This document shows, one piece after another, positions 7,743-16,694 of a stretch of DNA of 64,000 bases (its first letter is position 1; the number at the start of each line of letters is the position of its first letter). The position numbers and the translations under genes are program-made. Origin of the DNA: Subtercola boreus (GTDB taxonomy: Bacteria; Actinomycetota; Actinomycetes; Actinomycetales; Microbacteriaceae); the NCBI RefSeq assembly GCF_003399625.1, contig NZ_NBXA01000022.1, positions 62,001 through 126,000 of the forward strand. The letters are read 5' to 3'. The notes beneath the pieces are model-generated. The model saw only the letters and a list, made by a program, of their open reading frames with translations. It was not told where the DNA came from and made no database searches.

Positions 7743-9389
7743 TCATAGTGTGTCAGCTGAGTCGGCCCTGCCAGTGGAATCGGCGGAATCGGCGGGATAG
7801 GAGGAATCAGTCGAGCCCTCTGTCTCGGCCCCGGTTGCGCCCGCGGCGGGGGCCAGATCGGCCTTCTCCGCGGGGACCTTCTTCGTCGGCCCCGGGTGTT
7901 CGTTCCGGCGCTCGGCCTCCCTCACCGCTGTCTCGGTGATGTGGTTCGCCATTCCCGGAAAGATGAACCCGTGGAACGGCAGGATCGAGTACCAGTACAA
8001 CCGGCCGCCGAGCCCACGGGGGAAGAACACCGCGCGCTGTGTGTACCGCGAGCCACCGCCCGCGCGCGGGGAGACTGTCAGCTCCAACCAGGCCAGACCC
8101 GGCACCTTCATCTCGGCGCGCAGGCGGAGGAAGGTGCCCCGTTTGATCCGCTCGACCCGCCAGAAGTCGAGCGCGTCGCCGGTGTGCAGGTGATCGGGGT
8201 TACGGCGGCCACGGCGAAGCCCCACTCCCCCGACCAGCTTGTCCATCCAACCCCGCACCCCCCACGCAAGCGGGAACGAATACCAGCCGTTGTCGCCGCC
8301 GATACCCTCGATCACACGCCAGAGGTCGCCCGGGCGGGCATCCGTCTGCCGCACCTGCACGTCGGTGTAGACCGTGTGACCGGCCCAGTCCGGATCGCTC
8401 GGCAGGTTGTCGCTCGGGGCGCCCTGCACGACGGTGTCCTGCCAGCTCGTCTCCACCTGCCCGTCACGCATCTTGCCGAGGGCGAGTCGCACCGCGCGGC
8501 GATAGCCGGTGAGCCCACCTTCGGGGTCGGGAATGTATGCCTTGATGTCCTGTTCCTGGGCGACGCACTCGAACTGCAGCGACTCGATGATCGGCACGGC
8601 TAGATTGCGCGGGATCGGCGAGACCAGGTTCACCCACTGTGACGCGAGCCACGGCGTGAGCACCGGCAGCGGCGCGATCGGACGCTGGTTGAGCCCCGCC
8701 TCCACCGCGTATCCGTTCATCATCTGCCCATAGCGGAGCACATCCGGCCCACCTATGTCGAACGTGCGGTTGAGGCTGTCGGGAATCTCCGCAGCTCCCA
8801 GAAGGTAGTGCAGCACGTCCCGCACCGCGATCGGCTGGATGAAGTTGCGCACCCACTTCGGCGCCGGCATGTACGGAAGTACCTCGGTGAGGTGCCGGAT
8901 CATCTCGAAGCTCGTCGACCCGGATCCGATCACAACGCCGGCCTGCAGCGCGACCGTCGGAACGCCCGACTGCAGCAGGATGCTGCCCACCGCCGCGCGC
9001 GAACGGAGATGCCGCGACAGACTCTGGCCCTTCGGGTGCAGCCCGCCCAGATACACGATGCGCTTGACGTCGGCTTTCAGAGCGAGTTCCGCGACGTTGC
9101 GGGCCGAACTGAGCTCGGTTCCGTCGAAGCTACCCTTGCCACCCATCGAGTGCACTAGGTAGTAGAGCACATCGACACCATCGAACACGCCCTGACTCTC
9201 GAGCGACTCATGGTCGCTGAGGTCGCCCTGCACGATCTCGACCTTCGAGCCCCACGGCACGTCGGCCAGCTTCTGCGGTGAACGCACCAGAACGCGCACC
9301 TTCCAACCTGCTTCGAGCAGCCGCGGCACCAGTCGACCGCCGATGTAGCCCGTAGCGCCGGTCACGAGAGCGATTCTGTCAGTAGTCAC
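7743..9389 (-). CDS. SDR-family NAD(P)-binding protein with DUF2867 domain
   Basis: The 548-residue protein has an N-terminal Rossmann domain (VTGATGYIGGRLVP) of the atypical short-chain dehydrogenase type (NmrA/complex-I-like), up to about residue 300. A DUF2867 domain follows (...DARPGDLWRVIEGIGGDNGWY... and ...GDALDFWRVERI...). It ends in an acidic, low-complexity tail rich in Ala, Asp and Ser. The fusion is widespread in Actinobacteria and its substrate is unknown. The start is GTG 9389: a TACCCT -10 box lies 6 nt upstream and there is no Shine-Dalgarno, so the mRNA is probably leaderless. Confidence 0.85.
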   Translation of the reverse strand: MTTDRIALVTGATGYIGGRLVPRLLEAGWKVRVLVRSPQKLADVPWGSKVEIVQGDLSDHESLESQGVFDGVDVLYYLVHSMGGKGSFDGTELSSARNVAELALKADVKRIVYLGGLHPKGQSLSRHLRSRAAVGSILLQSGVPTVALQAGVVIGSGSTSFEMIRHLTEVLPYMPAPKWVRNFIQPIAVRDVLHYLLGAAEIPDSLNRTFDIGGPDVLRYGQMMNGYAVEAGLNQRPIAPLPVLTPWLASQWVNLVSPIPRNLAVPIIESLQFECVAQEQDIKAYIPDPEGGLTGYRRAVRLALGKMRDGQVETSWQDTVVQGAPSDNLPSDPDWAGHTVYTDVQVRQTDARPGDLWRVIEGIGGDNGWYSFPLAWGVRGWMDKLVGGVGLRRGRRNPDHLHTGDALDFWRVERIKRGTFLRLRAEMKVPGLAWLELTVSPRAGGGSRYTQRAVFFPRGLGGRLYWYSILPFHGFIFPGMANHITETAVREAERRNEHPGPTKKVPAEKADLAPAAGATGAETEGSTDSSYPADSADSTGRADSADTL

Positions 9390-9395
9390 CCGTTC

Positions 9396-9401
9396 AGGGT
9401 A
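9396..9401 (-). promoter_or_regulatory. -10 box TACCCT for a leaderless mRNA
   Basis: TACCCT on the minus strand ends 6 nt before the GTG of the SDR/DUF2867 gene. The spacing matches other leaderless candidates in this window. Confidence 0.5.
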
Positions 9402-9634
9402 CGCCGCTCGGCTGGGCGTTGGGAGAACCGGCGTGCCGATTCTGTGCGTAAGCGCTGGCGTGCACTCTGTTGCTGCCGCGCCCTTCGGGCTTGCCGTCGG
9501 ATGGATGGGTTCTGGATGCGCGTGGCTGGATTGATGGTGCGCGACGTTCGGCGACGATACGAAGCATGGGTGGTCGGCTGTGATGGCCGGCTGCAGGGCG
9601 CACTGTGATGACGTCGTGTGAGGGTTCGGGTGGT

Positions 9635-9746
9635 GGGCCCGGGTGAGGGCGTCGGTAGAGGGGCCAGTGGAGAGGGCCCGGGCGGAGGGCGCCGATAGAG
9701 GTCGTCGGTGGAGGGCCCAGGTGAGGGCTCGGGTGGTGGTGGCGTT
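9635..9746. repeat. Degenerate 39-bp G-rich repeats in a 345-bp gene-free stretch
   Basis: GGGCCC recurs at 9635, 9674 and 9713, spaced exactly 39 bp, each time followed by a similar (C/A)GGNGGAGGGC segment. Two full copies and one partial copy are visible; copy two carries a 1-bp insertion. The rest of the gene-free stretch (9402-9634) holds no gene I can support. Read on the minus strand the repeats would encode Pro/Gly/Ser-rich peptide just past the stop of the HNH gene. Confidence 0.55.
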
Positions 9747-11285
9747 TTACCCAGTGTCGCTGGAATGGTCGTTTCGCAATTGGTCGTCCACTTCACGGCC
9801 CGGTGAGTGATGGCCGGGCGGTAACTGCCTGGCCCTGTTCTGTTGGCAGGGTCTGGGTGTCTGATTCCAGTCGAGTGACGCGGGTGGGGTGACGTGGGGG
9901 GTGCCATTTCGGATGGTCAGTTTCCAGCGTGTTTTGTGCACGTTCGAGTGGTGGAAGTGGCAGAGCAGAGCCCCGTTGTCGAGATCCGTCAGCCCACCCG
10001 GATGCGATTTCGATAGCCACCCGTCGACATGATGCGATTCGCACCAGGAGGGGGGTGCGTTGCAGCCTGGCCAGACGCACCCGCCGTCGCGTGCCGCGAG
10101 GGCACGGTTCTGGGCGGTGGTGAACAGGCGCCGGGTCTTGCCGTGCTGGATCACCTGCCCGTGCTCACCGAACAAGGTCGTGATGACATCCCCGTGACAC
10201 AGGAGCGTTTCAACGGTGCTGTACGGGACGGGTTCGGTGAGCCCATCGATCCACCCCACACCCCGCCCCGAGGTCACATCCTCGAGGGTGGCGTGCAGGT
10301 TCACGGTCGGCGCCGCACCATTCAACCTCGGCACCGCCGGGTCCTTCACCCCCAACCCGATCAGCTGCACCAGGCCATCAGCACGCTTCTGACCCGCACT
10401 CCGCGTATCCGCCGTCACAGCATCACCCAGCACACCGTCACCGCCTTCGTCGCTGCCGTCATCGCCGTCGTCGCCACCGACGCTTGCCGGGTCGGGTTGG
10501 AAGGAGACAATCCGGGGGCTGGTGAACGGTTCCAGAGCGGCGCCGATGATCCCGGCCATCGAGCCTGTCAGCATCCCCGTGACACGGGTCATCCCCGAAC
10601 AGTGCGGCGTCAACGTCAGGAAGCGGCGTTCGAACAGGTCAGCGTCCCGGGGCTCGGCACCGTCGGGGTCGAGGTGCTCCCGGTACCTGATCGCGAGATC
10701 ATCGACCTCCCGAACGGAGTATCCGAACCCGCCAACCCGATCCTGCGCGCACGACACCAGGCCGCCCTCAGCTTCTTCGAGTTGTTCGGTGAATCCGGTA
10801 CGGGTCGCCACATCGGTGAGGCGGCGGGTGATGACCGCGGCGACATCCACCCCGATATCGCCCCGGGCGAGGGCTTCTGCGACGCGGGGGAACTGCGGCG
10901 GGTTCGGCAGACCGACCAGAGACATCGTCGTATGGGTTCGGGTGGCGAGCCGAAGGCGATCCTGAACCGCCTTCTTCGACGCCTGCGTCACCGTTTCGAG
11001 AAACAACTGAACAGACCGGAACCCCTGAGACTTCGACAACCCCTCGTCGCCGTACTCGGCAGCAGACAGAGCCGCCACCTGACCAGCCATCCGCACACGC
11101 AGGCCATCCACGATCCGGCCAAACGACTCGACCTCCGCAGTCGCCACCATCACGTCCTCGTCGGCAAGCCCGCAGGGCGCGGCAGCCCCAACCCCCGACG
11201 CCAGCAGCGCGTCGAACCGCTGCCGGGCATCCGAAACCCACCCCATCACCGAAGCAATGTCAAAGGAGGCGGCTGGCTGGTTCAT
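9747..11285 (-). CDS. DUF222 / HNH endonuclease domain protein (13E12-like)
   Basis: The product is 512 residues from ATG 11285. The N-terminal two-thirds is a DUF222 (13E12 repeat) domain with ...EVESFGRIVDGLRVRMAGQV... and ...RFLTLTPHCSGMTRVTGML.... An acidic, low-complexity insert follows (GGDDGDDGSDEGGDG). The C-terminal HNH nuclease motif begins RDGGCVWPGCNAPPSWCESHHVDGW in its first half and ends LCHFHHSNVH, with the two CxxC-type Cys and the catalytic His pair intact. Such genes occur in many paralogous copies in Microbacteriaceae, and their role (mobile, defence or other) is not established. TTG 11297 is an alternative start; neither has a clear Shine-Dalgarno. The C-terminus ends just before G-rich repeats. 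Confidence 0.85.
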   Translation of the reverse strand: MNQPAASFDIASVMGWVSDARQRFDALLASGVGAAAPCGLADEDVMVATAEVESFGRIVDGLRVRMAGQVAALSAAEYGDEGLSKSQGFRSVQLFLETVTQASKKAVQDRLRLATRTHTTMSLVGLPNPPQFPRVAEALARGDIGVDVAAVITRRLTDVATRTGFTEQLEEAEGGLVSCAQDRVGGFGYSVREVDDLAIRYREHLDPDGAEPRDADLFERRFLTLTPHCSGMTRVTGMLTGSMAGIIGAALEPFTSPRIVSFQPDPASVGGDDGDDGSDEGGDGVLGDAVTADTRSAGQKRADGLVQLIGLGVKDPAVPRLNGAAPTVNLHATLEDVTSGRGVGWIDGLTEPVPYSTVETLLCHGDVITTLFGEHGQVIQHGKTRRLFTTAQNRALAARDGGCVWPGCNAPPSWCESHHVDGWLSKSHPGGLTDLDNGALLCHFHHSNVHKTRWKLTIRNGTPHVTPPASLDWNQTPRPCQQNRARQLPPGHHSPGREVDDQLRNDHSSDTG

Positions 11286-11401
11286 ACCAACAGTCAAACA
11301 CCAACCACTGACATTCCCTCAGTAAATCAGGGTCCCCGCAGACCCAGATCCAAAACTCTCAGAAAGGAATTTCGCGCGCCGACGCACGAGAGGATTGAAG
11401 C

Positions 11402-11929
11402 ATGCTGCCCCATGATCTCGGCGATGGATTCGACCTCGTGCCGCGTGATCTGTCGACCGTCGACGAGATGCTCGCGCTGACCTCCGCCAACCTGGTGCGG
11501 CTGCGCGAATGGGAGCCGTGGGCTCAGGGCGAGCAGACCCGGGAGGGCCTCGTGCGCTACACCGAAGCGCTCATGGCCGACGCCGTGGCCGGCCGCCACA
11601 TCCCCACGGTTCTGAGATTCGACGGCATGCCCATCGGGTCTGTGACCTGCCGCATCGACCGGCAGCAGCGCGTTGCCGAACTGGGCTACTGGATCGACGC
11701 AGCGTTCGAAGGCCGTGGCATCGTGACCCGGGCCTGCCGGGCGATCCTGGAAGAGCTCGAAGCGCAGGACATCACCCGGGCGGAGGTCCACGCGGCGACC
11801 GGCAACGATCGCAGTCGGCGAGTCGCAGAGCGCCTCGGCTTCACCCTCGAGAGAGTGCGCCCGAAGTCATTCCCGGTCGCCGGGGTGAGGCACGACCTGG
11901 CGATCTACGTTCTGGAACTGCCCGCTTGA
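11402..11929 (+). CDS. GNAT-family N-acetyltransferase (RimJ/RimL-like)
   Basis: This 175-residue acetyltransferase is of the type acting on protein N-termini or small amines with acetyl-CoA. The acetyl-CoA loop region ELGYWIDAAFEGRGIVTRAC has the Q/RxxGxG/A-type signature. VHAATGNDRSRRVAERLGF is the usual motif B. N-terminal LVPRDLSTVDEML and REWEPWA follow the RimL pattern. ATG 11402 is preceded by GAGAGGA at a suitable distance. It converges with the half-length aldehyde dehydrogenase gene, with only 4 bp between the stops. The substrate cannot be read from sequence. Confidence 0.85.
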   Translation: MLPHDLGDGFDLVPRDLSTVDEMLALTSANLVRLREWEPWAQGEQTREGLVRYTEALMADAVAGRHIPTVLRFDGMPIGSVTCRIDRQQRVAELGYWIDAAFEGRGIVTRACRAILEELEAQDITRAEVHAATGNDRSRRVAERLGFTLERVRPKSFPVAGVRHDLAIYVLELPA

Positions 11930-11933
11930 CCGC

Positions 11934-12794
11934 TCAGATCAGCGACTTCGTGTGCCACACCGTCTTCGTCTCGGTGAACCCGACGATGCGGGCAAGCGAG
12001 GGTGCCGCGGCATCCGAACCCTGCTCGGGCGGGAACACGCGCTTGAGGGTCTCGGCTGCGTCGATCTGCAGTTGCACCCAGTCCAGCGCACCAGCGCCGA
12101 CGAGGTCGAGCGCGTTCACGTCGGCGTGCGACGCGAGCCACGGCGCGATCTCGGCGGGTGAGCCGGTCAGGATGTTGACCACTCCGCCGGGCACATCGCT
12201 CGTCGCCAGCACTTCAGCCAGGCTGATCGCGGAGAGCGGCAGGCGTTCTGCCGCGATGACGACGACGGTGTTTCCTGCGACGAGGGCCGGCGCGACGGCG
12301 CTGACGAAGCCGACCAGAGACGAATCCTGAGGGGCGACGATCGCCACGACACCGGTCGGTTCCGGCACCGAGATGTTGAAGTAGGGACCCGAAACCGCGT
12401 TGGCGTTGCCGGCGACCTGCACGTATTTGTCTGCCCATCCGGCATACCAGATCCAGCGATCGATGGCTTCGTCGACCTGAGCCATCGCAGCCGCTGCTGA
12501 CACGCCTTCGGCGTGCACGATCTCGTCGACGAACTGCGCCCGGCGGCCTTCGAGCAGCTCAGCGATGCGGTAGAGCACCTGCCCACGGTTGTAACCGGTT
12601 GCCTTCGACCAGCCGGAGACGGCAGCGCGCGCCGAGACCACCGCATCACGGGCATCCTTGCGGGATGCCTGCGCAGCATTCGCGAGGAACTCCCCCGAGG
12701 CGTCCAGGATCTCGTACACGCGCCCGGATTCGCTTCGCGGGAATTTGCCGCCGATGTAGAGCTTGTAGGTCTTCGGCACGGCGAGGTGGCTCAT
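11934..12794 (-). CDS. Half-length aldehyde dehydrogenase homologue lacking catalytic residues
   Basis: The 286 residues align with the N-terminal cofactor-binding part of the aldehyde dehydrogenase superfamily: YIGGKFPRSESGRVYEI, ...IWYAGWADKYVQVAG..., VPEPTGVVAIVAPQDSS (in place of the usual IxPWNFP) and LVAGNTVVVIAAERLP. The NAD-loop FTGSxxVG has become DLVGAGALD. The catalytic Cys and general-base Glu region is absent; a 50-residue unrelated tail replaces it. It is therefore probably not an active dehydrogenase alone and may be a structural or regulatory partner of the full-length enzyme. It is translationally coupled to that enzyme through an ATGA overlap (12791-12794), which also sets the start. 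No frameshift is seen that would restore the missing half. Confidence 0.8.
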   Translation of the reverse strand: MSHLAVPKTYKLYIGGKFPRSESGRVYEILDASGEFLANAAQASRKDARDAVVSARAAVSGWSKATGYNRGQVLYRIAELLEGRRAQFVDEIVHAEGVSAAAAMAQVDEAIDRWIWYAGWADKYVQVAGNANAVSGPYFNISVPEPTGVVAIVAPQDSSLVGFVSAVAPALVAGNTVVVIAAERLPLSAISLAEVLATSDVPGGVVNILTGSPAEIAPWLASHADVNALDLVGAGALDWVQLQIDAAETLKRVFPPEQGSDAAAPSLARIVGFTETKTVWHTKSLI

Positions 12795-14347
12795 TTGCTT
12801 GATCCTTCGGTCGTGATGGGAGAAGCAGGCGACTCGACGTTTCCGCTGTCGATCTGGGCGGCACCGGATGCCCGCTCCACCGTTCCCCGAGAAGAGACAC
12901 CCTGCGACGAACCGGCTGGCGCGAGGTACGCCGCCAGGCCCTGCTTGCCGCCCTCGCGGCCGTAGCCCGACTCCTTGTAGCCGCCGAACGGCGACGAGGG
13001 GTCGAACTGGTTGAAGGTGTTCGCCCAGACGACTCCGGCGCGCAGCTTGTCGGCAACCGCCAGCACGCGCGAGCCGTTGCTGCTCCAGATGCCAGCCGAA
13101 AGTCCGTAGGGCGTGTTGTTCGCCTTGGCGACCGCCTCGGCGGGTGTGCGGAACGACAGGATCGACAGCACCGGCCCGAAGATCTCGTCACGCGCAATGC
13201 GCGACGCGGTCGACACGTTGGTGAAGATCGTCGGTGCGAACCAGAAGCCGTCCGTGGGCAGATCGCACGCGGGGCTCCACCGCGAGGCGCCCTCCGCCTC
13301 GCCGATGTCGGACAGCTCGCGGATGCGCGCCAGCTGCTCCGCCGAGTTGATCGCCCCCACATCGGTGTTCTTGTCGAGCGGGTCGCCCACGCGGAGTGTC
13401 GACAGGCGGGCCTTCAGTCGGTCGACGACCTCGTCGTGGATGTTCTCCTGCACGAGCAGGCGCGATCCGGCGCAGCAGACATGACCCTGGTTGAAGAAGA
13501 TGCCGCGCACGATGCCCTCGACAGCTTCGTCGATGGGAGCATCGTCGAAGACGATGTTCGCGCCCTTGCCTCCGAGTTCGAGGGTGAGCTTCTTCGAGGT
13601 TCGGGCAAGCGACCGGGCGATCTCCCGGCCCACGGAGGTCGAGCCGGTGAAGGCGACCTTGTTGACGTCCGGATGATTCACCAGGTCACGACCGGTGGAG
13701 CCGGCCCCCGTGATGATGTTCACCACACCGTCGGGAAGCCCGGCCTGCTGCACGATCTCGGCGAACAGCAGCGCGGTGAGCGGAGTCGTCTCGGCGGGCT
13801 TCAGCACGACGGTGTTGCCGGCGGCCAGGGCCGGCGCGATCTTCCACGCGAGCATCAGCAGCGGGAAGTTCCACGGGATCACCTGGGCGGCGACACCGAG
13901 CGCACGCGGATCGGCGCCAAGGCCAGCGTGGTCGAGCTTGTCGGCCCACCCCGCGTAGTAGAAGAACCAGGCGGCGACGAGGGTGACGTCGACGTCGCGG
14001 CTCTCCTTGATGGGCTTGCCGTTGTCAAGGCTCTCGGCCACGGCGAGCTCACGGGCGCGTTCCTGCACGAGCCGGGCGATGCGGAACAGGTACTTTCCGC
14101 GATCACGGCCGGACAGGCGCGACCACGTCGAATCGTAGGCGCGGCGCGCGGCGGCGACCGCGGCATCCACATCGGCCGAGGAGGCCGATGCGATGGTGGC
14201 GATGTGCTTCTCGGTCGCCGGCGAGATGGTCGAGAACGTCGGGTTCGAACCGGCCCGGAACGAACCGTCGATGAAGAGCCCGTACTCGGACTGCAGGTTC
14301 AGCAGGGCAGTCGACTCGGGTGCGGGGGCATATTCCAGAAATGACAT
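12791..14347 (-). CDS. Aldehyde dehydrogenase (deoC-linked)
   Basis: This 518-residue NAD(P)-dependent aldehyde dehydrogenase has every core motif: VIPWNFPLLML, VLKPAETTPLTAL, FTGSTSVGREI (NAD loop), LTLELGGKGANIVF (general-base Glu) and FFNQGHVCCAGSRLL (catalytic Cys). It also has EIFGPVLSI and the C-terminal PFGGYKESGYGREGG. The last 40 residues are a low-complexity extension. It lies 11 nt downstream of deoC, so a likely role is oxidation of the acetaldehyde released by the aldolase. ATG 14347 follows a GAGGACCC Shine-Dalgarno formed by the deoC stop region. The downstream half-ALDH gene overlaps by 4 bp. Confidence 0.9.
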   Translation of the reverse strand: MSFLEYAPAPESTALLNLQSEYGLFIDGSFRAGSNPTFSTISPATEKHIATIASASSADVDAAVAAARRAYDSTWSRLSGRDRGKYLFRIARLVQERARELAVAESLDNGKPIKESRDVDVTLVAAWFFYYAGWADKLDHAGLGADPRALGVAAQVIPWNFPLLMLAWKIAPALAAGNTVVLKPAETTPLTALLFAEIVQQAGLPDGVVNIITGAGSTGRDLVNHPDVNKVAFTGSTSVGREIARSLARTSKKLTLELGGKGANIVFDDAPIDEAVEGIVRGIFFNQGHVCCAGSRLLVQENIHDEVVDRLKARLSTLRVGDPLDKNTDVGAINSAEQLARIRELSDIGEAEGASRWSPACDLPTDGFWFAPTIFTNVSTASRIARDEIFGPVLSILSFRTPAEAVAKANNTPYGLSAGIWSSNGSRVLAVADKLRAGVVWANTFNQFDPSSPFGGYKESGYGREGGKQGLAAYLAPAGSSQGVSSRGTVERASGAAQIDSGNVESPASPITTEGSSK

Positions 14348-14358
14348 GTAGTGGGTCC

Positions 14359-15369
14359 TCAGTCGATGGTGACGTAGTCGGCGCCGGAATAGTGACCCGA
14401 GGCGAGCTTCTGGCGCTGCAGCAGCACGTCGTTCAGGAGGCTCGACGCTCCGAAGCGGAAGAGGTGCGGCTGCAACCACTCCTCGCCCGCTGTCTCGGCC
14501 ACGGCCACCAGGTACTTGATTGCGTCTTTGGAGGTGCGGATGCCGCCTGCCGGCTTCACACCGATCTTCTCGCCGGTGAGGCGGTGCCAGTCCCGCACGA
14601 CCTCGAGCATCAGAAGCGTGACGGGAAGCGTGGCGGCCGGAGCCACCTTGCCGGTAGACGTCTTGATGAAGTCGCCGCCCGCGAGGATCGAGAGCCAGGA
14701 TGCGCGGCGCACGTTGTCGTAGGTGTTCAGTTCGCCGGTCTCGAGGATCACCTTGAGGTGCGCGAAGCTCCCGTCTGGCCGCCGGCAGGCCTCCTTCACG
14801 GCGACGATCTCGTCGAAAACCTGGCCGTAACGACCGGAGAGGAAGGCGCCGCGGTCGATGACCATGTCGATCTCGTCTGCGCCGGCAGCGACAGCGTCTG
14901 CCGTGTCGGCGAGCTTGACGGCCAGCGAGGCGCGCCCGCTCGGGAACGCCGTAGCGACGGCCGCCACATTGATTCCGCCCGGGCCCTTGTCGAGCCCGTG
15001 CGAGGCACCGAGCGCCTCGACGGCGGCCGGCACCATATCGCCGTACACGCAGATGGCGGCCACTCTCGGGCTGGTGGGGTCTGCCGCATCCGGATTCAGG
15101 CCCTTCGCAACGAGCGAGCGCACCTTGCCGGGAGTGTCTGCGCCTTCGAGCGTCGTGAGGTCGATCAGGGAGATGATGCGATCGAGCGCCCACGCTTTGG
15201 AGGTGGTCTTGATCGACCGGCTGCCGAGATCGGCCGCGCGTGCCTCGAGACCGACGGCGTCGACCCCGGAGATACCGTTCAGGTAGCGCTTCAGGCTCGA
15301 CTCGGTGAGCTCTCCCCCGAGCACCTCGGTGGCCCGGGAGGCGGGACTCACCAGTCTGTCAATCGTCAC
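14359..15369 (-). CDS. deoC: Deoxyribose-phosphate aldolase
   Basis: DeoC splits 2-deoxyribose 5-phosphate into glyceraldehyde 3-phosphate and acetaldehyde. The 336-residue product is of the longer DERA type. Visible active-site segments are ICVYGDMV, ADEIDMVIDRGAF (Asp), LKVILETGEL, DFIKTSTGK (Schiff-base Lys) and GVKPAGGIRT (proton-relay Lys). The start is GTG 15369 (MTIDRLVSPASR), with GTG 15375 as an alternative. A longer open frame upstream reads through the intergenic region and into the antisense of the MFS gene and is rejected. It leads a deoC - ald - half-ald unit for deoxynucleoside breakdown. No dedicated DeoR-type repressor is nearby. Confidence 0.92.
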   Translation of the reverse strand: MTIDRLVSPASRATEVLGGELTESSLKRYLNGISGVDAVGLEARAADLGSRSIKTTSKAWALDRIISLIDLTTLEGADTPGKVRSLVAKGLNPDAADPTSPRVAAICVYGDMVPAAVEALGASHGLDKGPGGINVAAVATAFPSGRASLAVKLADTADAVAAGADEIDMVIDRGAFLSGRYGQVFDEIVAVKEACRRPDGSFAHLKVILETGELNTYDNVRRASWLSILAGGDFIKTSTGKVAPAATLPVTLLMLEVVRDWHRLTGEKIGVKPAGGIRTSKDAIKYLVAVAETAGEEWLQPHLFRFGASSLLNDVLLQRQKLASGHYSGADYVTID

Positions 15370-15439
15370 AAGCACACCTGTCGTCGAAAGGAACTCCCCC
15401 TCGTCGAACGACCCGGAGGGATCGGAGGAAGCACCATCA

Positions 15440-15445
15440 AGTGTA
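15440..15445 (-). promoter_or_regulatory. -10 box TACACT upstream of deoC
   Basis: TACACT on the minus strand lies 70 nt before the deoC start and just after the stop of the MFS gene at 15450. It could give deoC its own promoter, with a leader of about 65 nt. No good -35 is visible. Confidence 0.4.
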
Positions 15446-15449
15446 GACG

Positions 15450-16694
15450 TCAGACGGTGCGGGCCGTTCTGTGCCAGTCGTCTTCGATGAACCGGGGGCG
15501 GGAGACGACCCGCACGACGAGCAGCACGGACGCCGTGCTGGCAAGCAGCAGGATGAGCGGAGCCGTCCATTCGCCTGTCACCTGGTGGAGCACACCGACC
15601 AGCAACGGCCCGAGGGCGCCGATCAGGTATCCGAGGCCCTGCACGAAGCCGCTGAGAGCCACAGCGCCGCGCTGGGTGCGGCTCCGCTTGTTGATCAGCA
15701 GCAGTGCGAGGGGGAAGAGGAGCGGGCCGACGCCGATCAGGGCGACCCACAGCCAGAGCGCCGTCGTGGGCAGCAGCAGCAGACCGAGGTACCCCAGGAT
15801 GAACGCCGAGACGCCGAAGACGATGATGCCGCCGACGTTCCTGAGCCGCACCGCGATGACCGGGATCAGGAGCGACGCGGGGATGCCCATACTCGTGTAG
15901 AGCGAGAGCAGAGCTCCGGCGCCGCCCTGGTCGAGCCCCGCGATGTCGCCGAGGATCTGCGGCAGCCAGGCGAAGCACGCGTAGGTGTTGAAGGCCGTGA
16001 CGCCGAACATGAGGCCGAGGGACCACGCGAGGGGCGAATGCCGGGCGTGCCCGAGCAGTGCGCCGTCGGCCTCTGGCAGCACGCCTTCGGCCGTGACCGG
16101 GTCGGGTGTGCTGCGGCGGTCGGCAGCGAGCAACCGGATCCACGGCACGATCGCCAGCACCGCGAGCACGCCCCACATTCCGACCGAGAACCGCCAGCCC
16201 GAATTCTCGCTCACCTGAACGGCAACCAGAGGCGGGAGGAGTGCGAACAGAGCCATCACGGTGGCATAGACCGCCGTCAACGGACCGATGCGCCCGGGGA
16301 AGTACTTCTTCACCAGCGGCGGCAGCAGCACATTGCCGATCCCCATGCCGGCGAAGGTCAGCGCGCTGGCCAGCACGAGCATCGGGTACGACAGAGAGAG
16401 CGCCCGGAGCGCATCCCCGGTGACCATGGCGGCGAGGGCGATCACCATCAGCGACTCGACGCGCAACCGTCGCTGGAAGAGGGGCGCCAGGAGCCCGAAC
16501 AGGGCGAAGCAGAGGGGCGGGAGGGTGCCGATGATGCCGACATCGAGGCTCGAGAGGGGGATGTCGGCACTGATGTCCCCGTAGATCGGCGACAGCGCCG
16601 CCACCGCGGTTCGGAGGTTCGCCGCAACCAGCACGATGCCGACGAGCGCCAGCACGCCCCCGGCTCGCCGGAGCGTCGGTCCGGCAGCGGTCAC
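15450..16694 (-). CDS. MFS transporter, CynX/NimT family
   Basis: This 414-residue transporter has 12 predicted membrane helices. The N-terminal VAANLRTAVAALSPIYGDI matches the CynX/NimT (cyanate / 2-nitroimidazole) subfamily of the major facilitator superfamily. GxGxGxxLLP-type MGIGNVLLPPLVKKYFP and LGYLIGALGPLLVGVLHQVTG support this. The substrate is unknown; subfamily members export toxic organic anions or heterocycles. The start is GTG 16694, whose GTGA overlaps the ribF stop, so it is the last gene of the truB - ribF run. Confidence 0.85.
   Translation of the reverse strand: MTAAGPTLRRAGGVLALVGIVLVAANLRTAVAALSPIYGDISADIPLSSLDVGIIGTLPPLCFALFGLLAPLFQRRLRVESLMVIALAAMVTGDALRALSLSYPMLVLASALTFAGMGIGNVLLPPLVKKYFPGRIGPLTAVYATVMALFALLPPLVAVQVSENSGWRFSVGMWGVLAVLAIVPWIRLLAADRRSTPDPVTAEGVLPEADGALLGHARHSPLAWSLGLMFGVTAFNTYACFAWLPQILGDIAGLDQGGAGALLSLYTSMGIPASLLIPVIAVRLRNVGGIIVFGVSAFILGYLGLLLLPTTALWLWVALIGVGPLLFPLALLLINKRSRTQRGAVALSGFVQGLGYLIGALGPLLVGVLHQVTGEWTAPLILLLASTASVLLVVRVVSRPRFIEDDWHRTARTV

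Noticed and set aside
9635-9746. Possible CRISPR array
   Set aside because: Only two to three degenerate G-rich units with no distinct spacers and no cas genes nearby.
9386-9907. Pro-rich minus-strand frame downstream of the HNH gene
   Set aside because: Not listed as a gene because it has no start signal and consists of repeat-derived low complexity; kept only as a possible lost C-terminal extension.
10029-11480. 483-codon + strand frame opposite the HNH gene
   Set aside because: No motifs; the minus-strand frame carries a clear DUF222-HNH protein.
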